DNA of 64,000 nucleotides from assembly GCF_050908995.1 (NCBI RefSeq), contig NC_135130.1:10719001-10783000 (forward strand). Direction: 5' to 3'. This document shows, one piece after another, positions 62,701 to 64,000 of this stretch. Below the pieces are notes generated by a model. It did not search any database. It saw only the letters and a program-made list of their open reading frames with translations, and was not told the origin of the DNA. Made by a program: the position numbers and the translations under genes. Position 1 is the first letter of the stretch. Each line of letters starts with the position of its first letter. Origin of the DNA: Andrena cerasifolii. Taxonomy: Eukaryota; Arthropoda; Insecta; Hymenoptera; Andrenidae.

Positions 62701-62854
62701 GCCGATTACCGAGTAAATTAATGACGAGAGAAAACAGGGTCTGCTGAATTCTGTGGTGATACAACCGAGAGCCGAATTATTCCTCAGCACAAAAAGTAAG
62801 TTATCCTCGGGCGAGGAAGACCTCGCGAGTAAATATTCTAAGGAATATATTATA
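59721..62854. other. non-coding stretch
   Basis: No supported gene. It includes a short AATTAAATGA triplication (about 60226-60250), an alternating CG run near 61622-61632, a run of C at about 61880-61888, and adjoining CG and GA microsatellites at 62602-62645. Confidence 0.6.
62602..62645. repeat. CG run followed by (GA)n
   Basis: An alternating CG stretch (62602-62612), then after about 15 bp a GA run of about 18 bp. The GA run would be a strong GAGA-factor-type site if bound. Confidence 0.8.
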
Positions 62855-63456
62855 AGGAATAGAGTTTCCCGATTTGGAATATGTAGTTTTAAAGTACTCA
62901 TAGTAACTAAGAAATCCTGAAAATTATATCTGCGATCGACCTATTTTAGTCGTGTTATTGGCAAAAGACTTCTTATTTCAGAATAATTGGCTAATATGAC
63001 GTTATTGCGTAACAAAAATTCCTAAGGCAGTTCTCTTAATAAAGAAATCGCCTTTTTCGAGATAACTAAAAAAGGAGAGGCCGGAGAATTTTTTAAATAT
63101 TGATTAATCGTTCCAATTATTTTTATAAATTTCATAAATAATTATTCTTATTATTAAGCGTCTTTATTGCACAACACAAGTATATAAGCAATAAAAGAGA
63201 GAAAGGAAACAGAGAAATGCAAAGGCGAGGTTCAGTCACAGACTGTTATTCAACCTAACCTAAACTATTTTGAAGTAAATTGTTACGAGTAATCCGAAAG
63301 AAATATTTAAAAAATTCTCCGGCCTTTCCTTTTTGTATATTGAACGTCATTGACGACACGAGTAAAATAGGTCCATCGCAGATATAATTTTCAGGATTTC
63401 TTCGTTACTGCGAGTACTTTAAAAATATATATTCCAAATCGGGAAACTCTGTTCCC
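62855..63456. mobile_element. long-hairpin foldback element
   Basis: The outer arms of about 110 bp share AGAGTTTCCCGATTTGGAAT, TTTTAAAGTACTC, AAGAAATCCTGAAAATTATA, TCTGCGAT and GACCTATTTTA. A second, inner inverted pair (63068-63101 and 63302-63336) centres on GGCCGGAGAATTTTTTAAATAT. TATA flanks both ends (62851-62854 and 63457-63460), consistent with a TA or TATA target duplication. There is no coding capacity. Confidence 0.82.
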
Positions 63457-64000
63457 TATAAGCGAATGTTTACTTGTCAGAAGAATTACGGAACACCCTG
63501 TATACGTGGAAGTAATAATTCCCCAGCAGTTTTCCTTCGAGCGCGACAGTGTGTGCGCATGAACCTCGAAACGAATTATAATTACAAATGTAAAGCAGAG
63601 AACTCACGGTTTTCCGAACGAGGCAACATGTACTGGGTGTGCGAAACAGGACTGTCAAGGCTTTTTGCGCAAATCATTTTGCACGCTACAATTTAGTGGA
63701 ACCGCGGTCGCTATTTATAAGAAAAGGCGAATAAAGAATTGCCGTTGAATTCTAAGTACAGATTCGTCGGTGGAAGCAGCAGCCGCTACTTTTTTTACAC
63801 CCTGTACGCGGGGACCTATATCCGTGACGAATTTGTGTATCGTTTTGATAGAGCGAGGAAAACATTGTTCTGCGAGCGCGGCCACGAGGTTTATTAATAA
63901 CCAGCTCTAACGAGAAAAGAAGTAACACTCGACGAATCGCGAGATAATTATCTCACTAGCAGTTACGGAGCATTATTTTTATCGCCGCTATATTTGCGGT
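63457..64000. other. non-coding stretch at the window end
   Basis: No gene recognised. The 76-codon frame at 63466-63696 has no family resemblance. Confidence 0.55.

Overview
The window looks like insect nuclear DNA, most likely from an aculeate hymenopteran such as a bee or ant. That is an inference. The sequence is gene-poor, with AT-rich blocks set in GC-moderate, strikingly CpG-rich DNA. It has long purine tracts, many microsatellites and numerous small foldback transposable elements. There are no operons, bacterial-style dense genes, rRNA genes or CRISPR arrays, and I found no convincing tRNA.

Only two pieces of protein-coding sequence are supported. The stronger is a 252-bp minus-strand internal exon (25796-26047). 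It encodes the conserved N-terminal BAH-like region of an ARID5A/ARID5B-type chromatin protein and has textbook splice sites on both sides. No other ARID5 exon was recognised, so much of the window on one or both sides is probably intron of this gene. The weaker is a plus-strand candidate first exon (52777-52874). It encodes a signal peptide followed by a cysteine pattern like the N-terminus of secreted antigen-5/CAP proteins, and then runs into a plausible splice donor.

Layout. 1-18.6 kb is non-coding, with two long purine-rich tracts (about 6.05-6.46 and 12.0-12.4 kb) and simple repeats. 18.6-22.8 kb holds a TTAA-flanked inverted-repeat element with a duplicated end, then a nested 21-bp/143-bp satellite. 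24.6-26.05 kb holds a degenerate 120-bp repeat and the ARID5-type exon. 26-37.6 kb is non-coding. From 37.6 kb to the end, foldback elements become frequent: 37655-38050, 44795-45501, 45506-45789, 47365-47541, 51423-52279 (with a second element nested inside), 53033-53740, 55884-56507 and 62855-63456. Two copies of one unassigned interspersed family lie at about 41.34-41.83 and 55.18-55.66 kb. A degenerate retroelement-like copy at 55.66-56.64 kb is split by a hAT-type element that itself contains a minisatellite.

The most interesting structures are the hAT-type element whose internal minisatellite reuses its own subterminal motif, the two TTAA elements placed back to back on one shared TTAA, the element-within-element at 51.4-52.3 kb, and the isolated, highly conserved ARID5-type exon. 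I did not see a new multi-gene system. All identities and boundaries were read by eye and need computation to confirm.
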